64,000 nt of DNA from Colias croceus (taxonomy: Eukaryota > Arthropoda > Insecta > Lepidoptera > Pieridae), in contig NC_059537.1 in the NCBI RefSeq assembly GCF_905220415.1, positions 8,315,622 through 8,379,621 of the forward strand. The letters run 5' to 3'. The notes beneath the pieces are model-generated. The model was not told the origin of the DNA. It did no database searches and saw nothing but the letters and a program-made list of their open reading frames with translations. This document shows, in pieces, positions 15,250 through 27,537 of the stretch. Position 1 is the stretch's first letter. Each line of letters opens with the position of its first letter. The translations under genes were made by a program, and so were the position numbers.

Positions 15250-15600
15250 ATGTACTCGCTGCTTAGTACTCAGACGGTGTGTCGTGCAATCGTATATCAG
15301 AGCACGCACGGGAGGTCGCAGCGTCCGAGTGTGATCTTATTTTTCGAGCGGCCTGCCGGCGCTATGCCAGCGGCTTATTGCCTACGTGCCGGCCGACCGG
15401 TCGCGCTCCTGTCATATTATTCTATCGAGCGGCTATCGGCTGCTCCCACACGACCGATATTAGTATACCCACCGCTGCCTTCTTCAGATATTGCTCCCGT
15501 CGTAAATAAAACTAGTGCCGCGCAGTAAACTATTCGTTCTAGAAAAGCTCTCGCTACTTATCACCTTGAGACGTCTTAGGTCAAGCGGGAAAATTGCTTC
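15250..15600. other. CpG-rich patch
   Basis: Markedly richer in GC and CpG than the flanks (CGAGCGGCCTGCCGGCGCTA, GTGCCGGCCGACCGGTCGCG). Overlapping plus-strand frames (15250-15528 and 15279-15509) exist because of composition; neither resembles a known protein. It may be a regulatory element or an old GC-rich repeat. Confidence 0.35.
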
Positions 15601-16166
15601 GGTATCGACTATCGGAATTATTCGAATGCAGGCAAGAATTTATTTGTTTGCTGCTGAATTCATTTAACCGCTCTTTATAGCACTGCATAATTTGTATTCT
15701 TACAACTAAGAGCTTTTATAAAGAATCACTTTTACAAAAGAATTCTGATTCTTTTATGTTAATTTCGCTAATTTTATAAGAACGATAATCCGAGACATGT
15801 AAATCCTCAGTGAATTCAGGATGTTGTTGCTATAAAATGAAATAGAGACATTGCTTGTGTTGCCTCAAATGTGACCGCAGAGAAACGCGAAAAAAGTGAA
15901 AGTTTTATCTTTAGTCGGTCCCTGGCCGCCCGTTCTCATTTTCACGGAGTCACTGTTGATCGCAATCGCTCGCAGTAGGGTTGAACCACGCCGTTGCTTA
16001 ATTGCTGATCTAACGATACACGATGTACCTATTGTATCTAGACTGCAACTTTAGTAGCATTTTATTTGGAAAATGTCGATATTGTTCGAGAGAAATAGGA
16101 AGTTTCCACTGTATGTTACGAGATTTGGAAGTTTATGATGCTTTTTTACCATTGTTTGCATTTATG

Positions 16167-16471
16167 TCATCATCATCATCAGCCCATAAACGTTCCCACT
16201 GCTGGGACACAGTCCTCCTATGAGGGTACAGGCCATAATCCACCGCGCTGGCCAAGTGCGTGTTGGCGGATGACACATGTCGTCGAACTTTTTAATTCTT
16301 CGACATGTCGGTTTCCTCACGATGTTTTCCTTCATCGTTCGAGCAGTGGTGATGTTACAACATGCGCAGATAAATTGAAAAATCAATTTAATTCCTGCGC
16401 GCTCGCCTGGTCTCGAACCCCGGACTTATCGATTCGAAGTCCGAGGTCTCACCACTGAGCCACCACTGCTC
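16167..16471 (-). mobile_element. tRNA-derived SINE
   Basis: On the minus strand the element begins GAGCAGTGGTGGCTCAGTGG. It has a pol III A-box-like TGGCTCAGTGGTGAGA (16447-16462) and a B box GGGGTTCGAGACC (16409-16421), then a body containing a palindromic CGACATGTCG region. It ends in a TGA repeat (CATCATCATCAT on the plus strand, 16167-16180). This is a widespread lepidopteran SINE structure. It encodes no protein; short frames on either strand are incidental. Confidence 0.85.
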
Positions 16472-19400
16472 TATGCTCTACTGCATTTATGTATATCTCG
16501 ATAAAATATAAATATTATATTCTAATCGTTTATATTATATTATTAAACAATACTCTGTTGTTGTACGTCAATGTCAGAATTTTATGTTATGCTTCCTGCG
16601 TGACAACCCTAGAATAATAAGGCAAGGAGAACAAAGAAAAATATGTACACCCCAGGGCACTATAAGTCAAAAATTGTAAGCACGGAGTACTTTATATGAT
16701 TTTATAGGAGAGACTAAGCTAGTTCATGATTTCTTTTTAAACAGTTTATTCATTATCAATTAATTTAATTTGAATTTTAGCATTCTTGCAACAACAAGTG
16801 GAATTAATTGAGAAAAATTGTCGTTTTGGAATGTCGGTTAAAATAGCCCGAAAATAGAGATTTCTCTGAACAAATATTTTGACCTGTTTGATTGATTTTT
16901 TTTGGCATCAAGACAAAAAAAAAGCCTCTTATTTCCAAAAACCAAAAAGGTATTTTCCACTTCAAAGGGTCATCAAGTTTACTCCGTTGCGTCTAGGGTA
17001 GTATAATAATAAATATCAACAAAATGACATCGATTGATGCAGTGTAGGACAAGCGTGCGGTTTGAAACGATCTACTTAGGTCATCAGCACTAATCCCTGA
17101 AACTGTCGTGTACGCTACCGTATTAAGTACACTGTTATTGTTTGCGAATAATACGATAAATGAGAATCTAAATGCTTTTCATAGTACGTGACACAACGTA
17201 TAAAGTAGTATTGTACTTTTTTTACTAATATATATCTTTAAGCTGGTCACTCACACGCTGTCTATCGCACCTATTGTTTGTCGAGTGTTTATGAAAAGTC
17301 TGATATCGTATCAAAATGATTTTATTGTCGTCCATCGTAAATCAAACTGTGCTACAATGTGGTATATTTTCATTTGTCGCTCGTAGTTCAGCGTTACAGC
17401 CAACATAGCTAGAAAAATTTTGAAATCATATTAGCATATCGCGTTAGTGGTTAGCGCCACATCGGACCCCTAATAAAATAAGCCGAGGTAACGGCGTGTT
17501 TGCGAGCGAGATGATAGATACGGCACGCCGCTCCACAGAGCTAGCTCGTTCTTATGAACTATAACGCCGCGAGTATCGGCCACAGAGTAGATGTTATGTT
17601 TGAGTGTTGTTTTACAGCCAGTTAGTACTTTAATAATAATAACAACTGTAAATTGATATACATTATTTATCTGTATAATCGTACGTATTGATTGAGATCT
17701 GTATTGAATAAGCCAATTCTATTCAAGTATTGCTAAAGATTTCAATTAATACTGTGAATAAAGAGTTTAACTATTTCATATTGGACATCAGAATGAATTT
17801 TAAATAACTATAGCACGGGGCTTTGAAGTTATTCAGGCCGTCGGACCACGCGTTGCACGTTAGTACTTTCTTTCTTTGATATGATACCGCGGATGAGATT
17901 GTTGTATTTATATTTAATTGTTTAATTTATACTGCGAATGCCTCCGTTTTATATTATATTTATTCAATAAATCAGACATTTCGAAAACCGAAAAACAACT
18001 TCAGTCACGGGCAGACTCGAAACGTTTATTTTAATAATGATGGAAGATGAGTGTGTCAAAACAAGGTCAAAACACATTGTATACATTTATCTTGATCAGT
18101 TTTCCATATTTATTTTAAGTGTCCTGTTGCAGCCAATATTTGTAAAATGTATTCAACCTTTATAAACGTTTTCCTAATACTAGGCTACTTATTATAATTT
18201 ATAACTAGAACACTAAATATAGGACTTAATTTTATTAAAATATTGTAACATTTTCAACATTGATCATGTAGGTAAGTAAATATTAACGTTATTAACCTAC
18301 TATCTCTCATTATGTAAGTATTTAATAAAATATAAGACATCTCTTATAAAGGAAATTGTACAGAGCTCCCACCCAACACCTCGTGTATATAAATCAGCAG
18401 TTTAATAACATTAAGCGACTGCGCCTAAAGTGCGCTTTAAACTTCTTACTTTTAATTTGCGAGATTTTAATTTAGCGTAAGCCTGTTCCAAGAACTTGAT
18501 ATAATGCATTCATAATATTAAACAATGAACGTTTGTTATATTGGAACGGCAATTTATTAACGTAGTTTGATTCACGTTTAATAACTTAGGTATTTTAACT
18601 TGACAGATAAGAAATTAAATCCAACAAAAGTGGGCTCAAAAACGTAATGGAATTTCGCAAAGAAACAGCAAACATATCCGATTTCAGTAAGAGTTTGAAT
18701 TAGTTTAAAATTTGCGGTCGGAACGAATCGTGCTCTAAAAGAAAACATTATTTTACACTGCATGACTGCCGGGACATTTTTCTTTACGAACTCCTCGCCT
18801 CGTTTTCATTAATTCCTTTTCCCTCGAAATAAAAGCTAAAGCTACGTTTTCATACTTTAAATACCTACACAGACGGATATGTTGGCTAGCAACCAGGAAA
18901 AATACGAAACGCTTAGCTAAAAGGATTAAAAATACACCTAAGTGCATTCTGAATAGTCTCAACGTGTGGAATTTTATATGGGTCGCGTTATAAAGGCTTA
19001 GTTGACAAAAACAAGTTTGCGTCTAATACCTAACGTTGTATAGGATTACAAAATACTACAGTTTACTTTATTTTTCATGATTGTTGCGGCGTATATACAT
19101 CTCTTACAAAAATATGTAAATTATTATATTATATAAGTCAATATGAACCTGAGAGAACATTTTATATAATAATTGGATATGGCATACGTCCTGTTCTATT
19201 TGCCGACACCGTTTCAGTTCGAGTAATTTCAGTGCTCACGACGAATTGATTCGACATTTTAACGACTCATTCAAGAAGTCATAAAGTTGGCGCTGTCTCA
19301 CTGCTTAATATACCCGCGTTGCAAGAAACAATTAGACAGGGGTACGCTCATAGGTACGACAGTTTCACATTGATGTTATAATACTTGGAGTTGGATGAGG

Positions 19401-21532
19401 CAATATTGTGCAATTTATAAGTATTATATGAATTGAAACGCTCGAATGCGCAACAAATTAACATAATCATCTTTATAATAATAGATACAGCCAATAGGTG
19501 ATTATTAAGAATTTTTTCAGTTACCCTTAACTTATCATTTCCAAAGATAACATATTGTGTAATTAGTTACGAATATTTACTTTACTATTTGTATGATAAA
19601 ATATAATAATCTTGGTTTTTTTCTCGTTAATTATCATGTGCATTGACCGTAGTAAGCACCCGTAGCATTGCGTAGAGCGTAGTTCTACGAGATATAGATA
19701 TATCAAGAAGACATCGTGTTATGTACAGCGAACACTTTTTTCAATAATTCTTTAGTTGCTTTATCATACTCATATATCGTATAAAAAACATGATATTTTT
19801 ACGTACAATTTGCATGTTTTGAACTTTAATATTATAACGTTCTATTTCTTCCTGTCTGTCCTGAGAATTTCGTAGCTCCTTGACAAAGGTACAGTAACAT
19901 GTCGAATGACATGTAATACGCGAGTATAAATCGTGTAGACACGGTGACAAGAGGCGCACTTACACCCAGAATGGGAGAGCTCCACGCTTAACCCGCGTTC
20001 TTCTCGACGAAATTTCCTTTTAATTGCTCCCTCGAACATACGACATTTGCCATTATTGCAATACAGCTACTACTAAAAAGCCTACTTGCCTAGCATTTTC
20101 TATATCAATTAACGCTATTTCCATATTAATGTTTAAGATACTACTTTTATGAGCACTTTGTATTTAAAGTGCTCAGTTAGAACGATAACGCGGGATAACA
20201 GTCGACTTGCACAATATTCAAATGAAATTGCATCTTTGCCAAAACTAGCGAGGGAATGGCGTCGCTAACATTAATATATAATTGTATATCAGACCCTCTT
20301 TGTACCGTGGCAGGCTCTTTGTTTTTATAGGTCGTTGGATACCTAAGTATCACCTGAGTAATTACAGGGACAGGTAAAAATTACACGTTGTACTTTATCT
20401 GGTATAAGCGTTAAAACATTTATAGGTATTAATTTGTATTATAAAGTTTAGTGGATAGCTAGATACCAAGGTACTTGTTTAATCACGTGATTGTGCCGAC
20501 GTTTAGTTTATATTATTTTAATTTATTTCACTACATTTTACCAATTCATTGAAACAATATTTCAGATTATATTTATTAAATTTAAAACATATATCTAATA
20601 TTCTCGTTGTGATGATTTTATTAATTATAATTATAAATAGTCTTCATTTGATTAAACATTTTACATAAGATATGACTTTTAACAGATTTTTTGCAGCGTT
20701 TCAATGTAAGCACAGAAGAGAGACGCAAAATATTGGTGTTGGCACCGAAACCTTGTACAAAAGGAATTTGAACAATTTGGAAAGTGGGCGCAAATTAAAA
20801 AAAATATGTGTATTTGTCGCCACTTCCACTGTGAGCTTCATATTTTATTATCTTTACGGTATTGTATGTATTGATATTACTTGTGTTGGTATTTATTTAT
20901 TATGTGTATTTTTTAAAATATGTTCTTATTATTTTTCATGTTTTCGATGGATAAAGTTCTGAGGATTTGAATATTTACAAATCTGATAAGTCGAAAAAGG
21001 TTTTAGAATCATTAGTCTTGGATAGAATTCTTTAAGACTTCACAGTGTAAACATGACCCAATTTTCCGAATGAAATTTAAAGCAATTGTTGAGTGAGGAT
21101 TATGATTCGATCGTGGTTTACTTACTTATCCACAAACGTAGTCGAATTGGCTACGTATTGCATTACTGAATATCACCCGATCGTATTAGTCCGATTAGAA
21201 TAATCACAAATAATTTGCTAATGTAGGCTCATCGCTGTGAGGATTCATTGACCCCGCGTATAAGTTAGCATCAATAGCGAATGCAATTAGTTGAAGTGCA
21301 TCGTTTTTGATGTAGTGCCGTGTGCCGACAGCGCTGGGACGCATGTGAATCGAGAGCAATCCAATATAACTAGGTTTTACCACTGACCCTACATATTGCA
21401 TTTGCTAAATATATTAAAAGGGAAATGTACATCATTGACTTTTTATATATATCTATTTTATACTTCAGGCTTGGGTGTCTGGAATGATTGTTGGCAAAGA
21501 CAATTCATATACAGAAAGCTAAATAGTTAAAA
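16472..21532. other. Unassigned DNA, no gene seen
   Basis: AT-rich with a GC-richer stretch at 17450-17590 (GAGGTAACGGCGTGTTTGCG) that may be an old repeat. No exon with matching splice sites was found. Confidence 0.45.
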
Positions 21533-21702
21533 TCTATAATATAAAAATGAATCCCAAAATGTGTTGGTAAGCGCATAACTTGAGAACGGCTTAACCGATT
21601 TCGTTAATTCTTTTTTTATAATATTCCTTGAATTTCGAGGATGGTTCTTATGTAGAGAAAACGTGAATATGTACCACGGGCGAAGCCGGGGCTGACCGCT
21701 AG
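21533..21702 (+). mobile_element. Short Helitron-like element, second family
   Basis: 170 bp beginning TCTATAATATAAAAATGAAT and ending GACCGCTAG, inserted between A (21532) and T (21703). It has the GGGCGAAGCCGGGG block common in lepidopteran small Helitrons. The interior differs from the Lep1-like copies. Confidence 0.65.
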
Positions 21703-24389
21703 TAATACATAAAAAGTAAATGTTTTAAGTACATATTTGTTGTTTTCATATGTATATTTCACTAGTCGTTTTAATATGCATATGCAAGTTTTTCCTTACA
21801 ATGCAATGTTTTAAATACGCTTCATTTGTACAGGGTATTCTTCATAATGAACAATTGTCCTATCGCGTTAAATTTGTGAAAAGGCTTGATGATGCCAGCC
21901 AGATGCTATTTTTCATTATTTACTTAATAATGTAATAATAAAGTAGCCATACATTTTGAAGAAGACCTAACTAACCTAACCCTCATTGAAGCGGCTAGAG
22001 AAACATCATCAGCATCGTTGGTTTTATAATTCTTAACCATATTTTTTAAGGCATGACCCCTGACTCCAATCGGGAACCTTTCTAAACATGCAAAGTTGTT
22101 AAGCACTGCACCAATGAGACAGGCAAACTAGGTCACATGATATATGGACATTAATTACATAAGTGGTGGAAAGGAAGAGAGCTGATGCTATTAGCAAAAT
22201 AAGTTATGATAAAGTATTTTTTAAATCATGGTGTCAAATTACATTATACAATTATTGTTGAAACAAATTAGATAGGATAAGGGTTAAAATCTTAACGCGG
22301 TCAACAGTTTCTATTTTAATAATTAATTAAAGAAAGATAAAGGCCCCATTTCTAAACATCGTAATTAACATAATTTAGCTTTTAGGTATTTTTACTTCAT
22401 TAACAGAGATTCCGTATTTCAAACCGCTTTGATATAATTGAATGCTCGGCTTTCTATATTATATTTTAAATATTTTACTAAAAATAGAATATGCGGTACC
22501 TATTAATAAGTTTATTGAATAGGCAGCGTTTATGAACGATTTCAAAATAGTTATCGGTAGAGACTTGTCAGTACGTTTTAATTTCATTTATTATAAACCA
22601 GGCACTCGAATACATACGGCATTTGAGGGCAAAATGTTTTCCAGTTGAAAATCTGTCGATATATGTTCAGCACTGTTGATTTACGATTTCATTAGTTGGA
22701 ACTTGACGAGACGGGGCGCTAGGTGCTTATGTAGCAACTATATCTGGTCTCGATGTTGACCAATCAAAATGCAACATGAAACTGTCGGGATGTAGGAAAA
22801 TAAAGGCTATTTCGCAATTGTTAGTGCTGTAGCAATTAGGAATAAACATTCTGTTTGTCGCTTTTACGTTGGGGATCTTTAACGTTATCGGAATTAGCTT
22901 GTTTAACATTCTACATGCTATTCTTCTATTCTGCCTCTGAGTTCATTTGGTTCCTGAAATACTTTTAAATGTTGTATTATGGTGCAATCAGGCGTTACAT
23001 GTATTTTGTAACATAATACTTGACTCATACAAATAATTGACTACATTATAAAAATGGTAAAGAACGACATATAATATTATAATAATATTAGGGAACGGTT
23101 CTCGCTACGAGGGCTTACGGAATTAACTTACACAAATTGGTGTCTTTGTTAAAAGGCTCATAATTAGTTTCCGTAAAGCCAGTAAAAATGGTGTTTACGA
23201 ACGGTAAGATTATAGCCGCTATCACTGCACTATCACGAAGATTAAAAAGTAAGCGGCTTAGGGAACGTAAGCGTGGATCGATATTAATTATTCAATGGGT
23301 TTTAAATATAACAATTAAAGCTATAATATATCTATGGTTTAACTTGGGTAGACGTTAGCATCGGTCATTGACGTTGTGTTGTGAAACAAAAGAATACAGT
23401 AAGGTTTTATCTTTGAAAGAAAGTCTAGTATAGACAATCTAGTACTCTTCCTGTAGTGACACATCTTTTACCTAGGTACTATGGGTACTACGTATACGTG
23501 GCACGTGACGTATGTTTCCAAATACAAATGTTTGACCACAATGCAATCGAATAAAAGGATGTAGGATATTGCATTTAAACCAATAGGTATAAGTATTCAT
23601 CATCCGTCATATTATTTGTCAACGAGCCGTCATCGGCAGGCGCTACCGGCCGTCGAGTGCGAGCGACGCATAGCGTATCCAATTACGCATTCGCAATATT
23701 TTCTATGCTATGACGCCTGTGGAAAATGCAATCAATCTATTGAAAGCCTAAAAATATACGGCGAATTGTCGACGCGATATATTTGTATCATTTTAGATGG
23801 AAATGGAAAACAAATCCTAATTTATTTGTGTTACGGCATTGGATTTTACATTGATATCTATAAAATAATATAAGTTATATAACTGTGATATTTTACTTAT
23901 ATTATCTTAATTATAATGTTTTCAATGAACACTGTACATAAAAGTATGTATACAGTATTCAAAGAATTGAACAAACCACAATGCCACTAAAGCTAAAATA
24001 GAGGATATAAAAATTTCCATACATTCTTTTTTAACAACAGTTTTATTTTGTTTCGTGTTTCATTCTATTCCTGACCATTTAGTATGTCCCCAATGTGCTA
24101 TAGCAAAAATATTTCACAAACACTTAAGCTGAGGTGGGTCTATTGAATCCAATATTCTGTTCACTGTTGTAGTGTGGCCCTGAGTAGTTTCGAGTTCAAA
24201 CTGACTTAAGATTCAATTTCTGATTATTTGGAAGCTTCTGGTATATTGATAAGCATAAGTAAAATAATATAGAACTTTACAATACAATTATAATGTGGAC
24301 ATTATGTTCGTTTTCAGATATAATTTCTACACTTTAATTGAATAACGATAGTCATTTATAGTAAATAACATACATGCAACAAAAGGAGA
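21703..24389. other. Unassigned DNA, no gene seen
   Basis: No domain-bearing frame on either strand. A CCTAACTAACCTAACC stretch at 21966-21981 resembles two or three telomere-like units only. Confidence 0.45.
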
Positions 24390-24752
24390 ATGCCCATTTT
24401 TGGTACTGGTTTTTCTCATGCATCAAGACAACAATACTATTAAAAAAATCTCGGCAATTTAGAGGCCTTCTTACCATCGGAAAATATATTTTGAACAGGG
24501 AATGTTTTGTAAAATCTAATAAGACATGTAATTGTTTAGATCCGTTATTATAGATTTAGTGTCCATTACCGTTCACATTTTTGGTACAGGAATTTCTCAT
24601 GTATCAAGATAACAATACTTTAAAAATAAATCTCGGCAATTTAGAGGCCTTCTTACTATCGGAAAATATATTTTGATCAGATAATGTTTTGTAAAATCTA
24701 ATAAGACATGTAATTGTTTAGATCCGTTACCATAGATTTAGTATCCATTACC
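24390..24752. repeat. Tandem duplication, two copies of about 181 bp
   Basis: CATTTTTGGTAC occurs at 24395 and 24576, and the following sequence (TTTCTCATG.ATCAAGA, AATCTCGGCAATTTAGAGGC, GACATGTAATTGTTTAGATC) repeats with a few substitutions and a 1-bp indel. It ends next to the short palindrome GGTTACC-AC-GGTAACC near 24754-24769. Confidence 0.85.
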
Positions 24753-24924
24753 GGTTACCACGGTAACCAAGCGGTAACTATTATGACATTTACTATGGTA
24801 AATAGCTAAATGTATTAATGTCAATTATTGTTTACATTGAATTACAAAAAAATCAATTAACATAAAATCACTTTTTAAGGTATTGTTTATACACTGTAGG
24901 TTGTTTTAACATAGATAGTGAAGT

Positions 24925-25212
24925 ATAAAAATAACTGCGTTAAAAACAACCGACTTCAAAAACGGAAAAGTAAGAAATAAAAAAGATTTGATATTATTAA
25001 TTACTACATATTATTTTTATGTGCTATTTACTAAAAAGGTTTGATGTCGGTGCATGGGCTTAATACTAAGTGCTTAGTGTTTGGCACCGACTTCAAACCT
25101 ATTTAATAAATAGCACATAAAAATAATATGTAGTAATTAATAATATCAAATCTTTTTTATTTCTTACTTTTCCGTTTTTGAAGTCGGTTGTTTTTAACGC
25201 AGTTATTTTTAT
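24925..25212. repeat. Near-perfect 288-bp palindrome (foldback element)
   Basis: Left and right halves are reverse complements about the axis at 25068.5, with arms of about 129 bp and a ~30-bp loop. Each arm starts ATAAAAATAACTGCGTTAAA and continues into the AACCGACTTCAAA motif. The one mismatch I saw is TTTGATGTCGG against TTTGAAGTCGG. It looks like a foldback MITE or a duplicated inverted end of the repeat that follows. Confidence 0.9.
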
Positions 25213-25667
25213 TTAATACTTTTTAGTGTATTTTTCAACACGAATCAAACGAGCCCAAACTCGATAAAGTTGAGTCAATATATTACTGAGTTCCTATGGC
25301 CACCTTCCGATTCCATCATCAGATCAGCTCCATGTCATGATAATGTTTCATCGCTATCCAATTTACATTCGTATACAAAATTTCAGCTCAATCGGTTACC
25401 GGGAAGTGAATCAAAGTTACTTGCTACATTGAAATTAAGTCATCGAGTACAGACAAAAATGCCCATAAAATAAAAACTACTAGGCCTAGCCGAATAAAAT
25501 TTTTATGGGACCAATTCGACACCATCCCGCATCGAACAAAAAAAGAATCACGTAAATCGGTTCAGAAACCTCGGAGTAATCGGTGTACATACATAAAAAA
25601 AAAAAAAAAAAAAAAAAAATATACCGGCCGAATTGATAACCTCCTCCTTTTTTTTGAAGTCGGTTAA
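25213..25667. repeat. Common lepidopteran repeat ending TTTGAAGTCGGTTAAAA
   Basis: The right part (25480-25667) is the reverse complement of the copy at 10866-11110, sharing GACCAATTCGACACCATCCC, TCACGTAAATCGGTTCAGAA and the A25 tract at 25595-25619. The left part adds CACCTTCCGATTCCATCATC and AAAATTTCAGCTCAATCGG, also repeat-like. Frames through it are not genes. Confidence 0.75.
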
Positions 25668-25670
25668 AAA

Positions 25671-27537
25671 TAATAGAAATATATATAAAAAAATATTATT
25701 ATGACATATAGCTTGTTAGGTAACCAGTTATTTCTTATTTTTATCTTTCTTCGAATATGTAGTGAAAAAATGATTCAAACAACAACAACAACATGTAAAC
25801 CGAATAAAAACTCTATTGGCATTTTTTAAATATATATTTAGGTTTTCTTGAAATCCGTCCCGGAAGATTTCTGGTGCCTACCTACACTAGACGATGAACA
25901 GGTAGACTTTGTCTGAAAGCATAAGCTCTACGCATAGATTAAATATGTTGAAACGAAAAATAATCTTCGGGCGATAAAATACTACCTAAATAACAGATAA
26001 ACCTTACTAAATCGGGGTTATTTAAGTTTTGAGGTTATTTCACATTTTTCTCAATATCTTGAAAACCCCTGTTTTTATCACAAAAAAATCAATTGGTAAA
26101 AATCTTTTGAATATCGAAGAACCCTCCAAAACCACTCCGGCATTGACGCAACACTATACTGTGGTCCATACTTTCATGGGCATTCTCCTTTGTTCTAGTT
26201 GTTCTATGTAATAACATAGTACTGATTTCGATATCCGTAATATTGTGTTCATTAATCATGATGTTTATCTCGTTGGGATCATTCGAGTAATGATTAATAT
26301 TTGGATTAAAATTGTATGCGCAATGTTAAATGTTAAGCGATAAGCAATGAAGACTACAAAGGCTCCGGCGGTTATTTAAAGCAACAGTCGACCCGAGGAC
26401 GGTTGTGAGAGCGGTACCGGTATTTTCAAACTCACATAGAAATGTTTTGAAAGGACCGATTTTTACTTTATGTCTGTAGGTCCCCGGCTCCCACATGTCT
26501 CGGCGCCGAGTCGTATTGTAAAGGCAACTACAATCGCACATTATTGTTTCGACGGTATACCCTTTTTATTTCAGTTTTCATGGAAAACCGTACCTTTAAA
26601 CATTTCAGTAATGGAAATTAAATTAAACAGAGTTTTACGTTTTGTTTTTACATCGTGCGAATTTTAACATGCGTTAATATACTCCTTTTTTCCAAAGGCA
26701 AGTAAACTGTTATGGAGAATTATTCTTTAAACATGATCTCATTCCATCTTTATTCTGCTTTTACAAAAGCATATAACCATCATATTACGAGTATGTTACG
26801 AGTTGAAATTGATGACATTTTATATTATAATATGTTGTTATTAAACAAAACACTATAATTGCTTTATTGTTTTCTGTACAATTGTTTAAATCTTATAAAA
26901 AGTCAAAAGTTGATTCGTGTTTTTATTCTCTGTCGATGCCCCCCGCGAATAATCCGGTAATCGTAAAAGTGTAAATGTTCAGGAAAAATAAAAAACCATT
27001 TTTCCTTAATAACTCCCTTAAACAACAAGTATCAGAGACTTTGAATATCGCATATGGAAGCTAATTTTTTCAGCTATCTGGTTATTTCAACAAAATTTAA
27101 GTAGTCCCAAGGGCTTCGTTATAATTTAGCTGGATGCATTTTACTATACTAGTGTAGGTCAAGCTCTGGTCAGTAATGTCACTTACGATATTGTTCGTGT
27201 AAATTTATATTTTCGACGGCAACAGTAAAATCTTGTTGCGCTAATATTCGTGTTATTTGTTTTGTATACTGAACATTTGTAAAAATCTATTATTAGGTTA
27301 TTCGATTGTTTAACAGTAACGTACATTTTATTGTTATAACTATTACTGTTTATTCGAATAGTTTACTTAAGTATTATTTGATGATTATTATAATATATTT
27401 TATGAAATACAGGACATTTTAGTAAATGAAACAACTTTGGATTGTTTCACAAAACACGATAGTTATTATTATCATATAAAATAGACACTGCACTGAAGAC
27501 ACGACTATTACACATGATTACAATCATGAAAATTATA
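25671..27537. other. Unassigned DNA, no gene seen
   Basis: It lies between the GAAGTCGGTT repeat and the R1 fragment. No supported feature apart from a CAA microsatellite. Confidence 0.45.
25781..25796. repeat. Short CAA microsatellite
   Basis: AACAACAACAACAACA, five CAA units in unassigned DNA. Confidence 0.7.

Larger units (their letters stand above)
11138..16166. other. Unassigned DNA, no gene seen
   Basis: Only the SINE relic at 11885-11920 and a CpG-rich patch at 15250-15600 stand out. A 133-codon AT-rich frame at 14128-14529 looks like low-complexity chance. Confidence 0.5.

Noticed and set aside
15250..15528. Two overlapping frames of 76-92 codons
   Set aside because: Both arise from high GC content in the same place; neither has coding-like domain content.
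16135..16458. 107-codon frame over the SINE
   Set aside because: It crosses the pol III promoter boxes and the CAT repeat of the SINE, so it is an incidental frame in a non-coding element.
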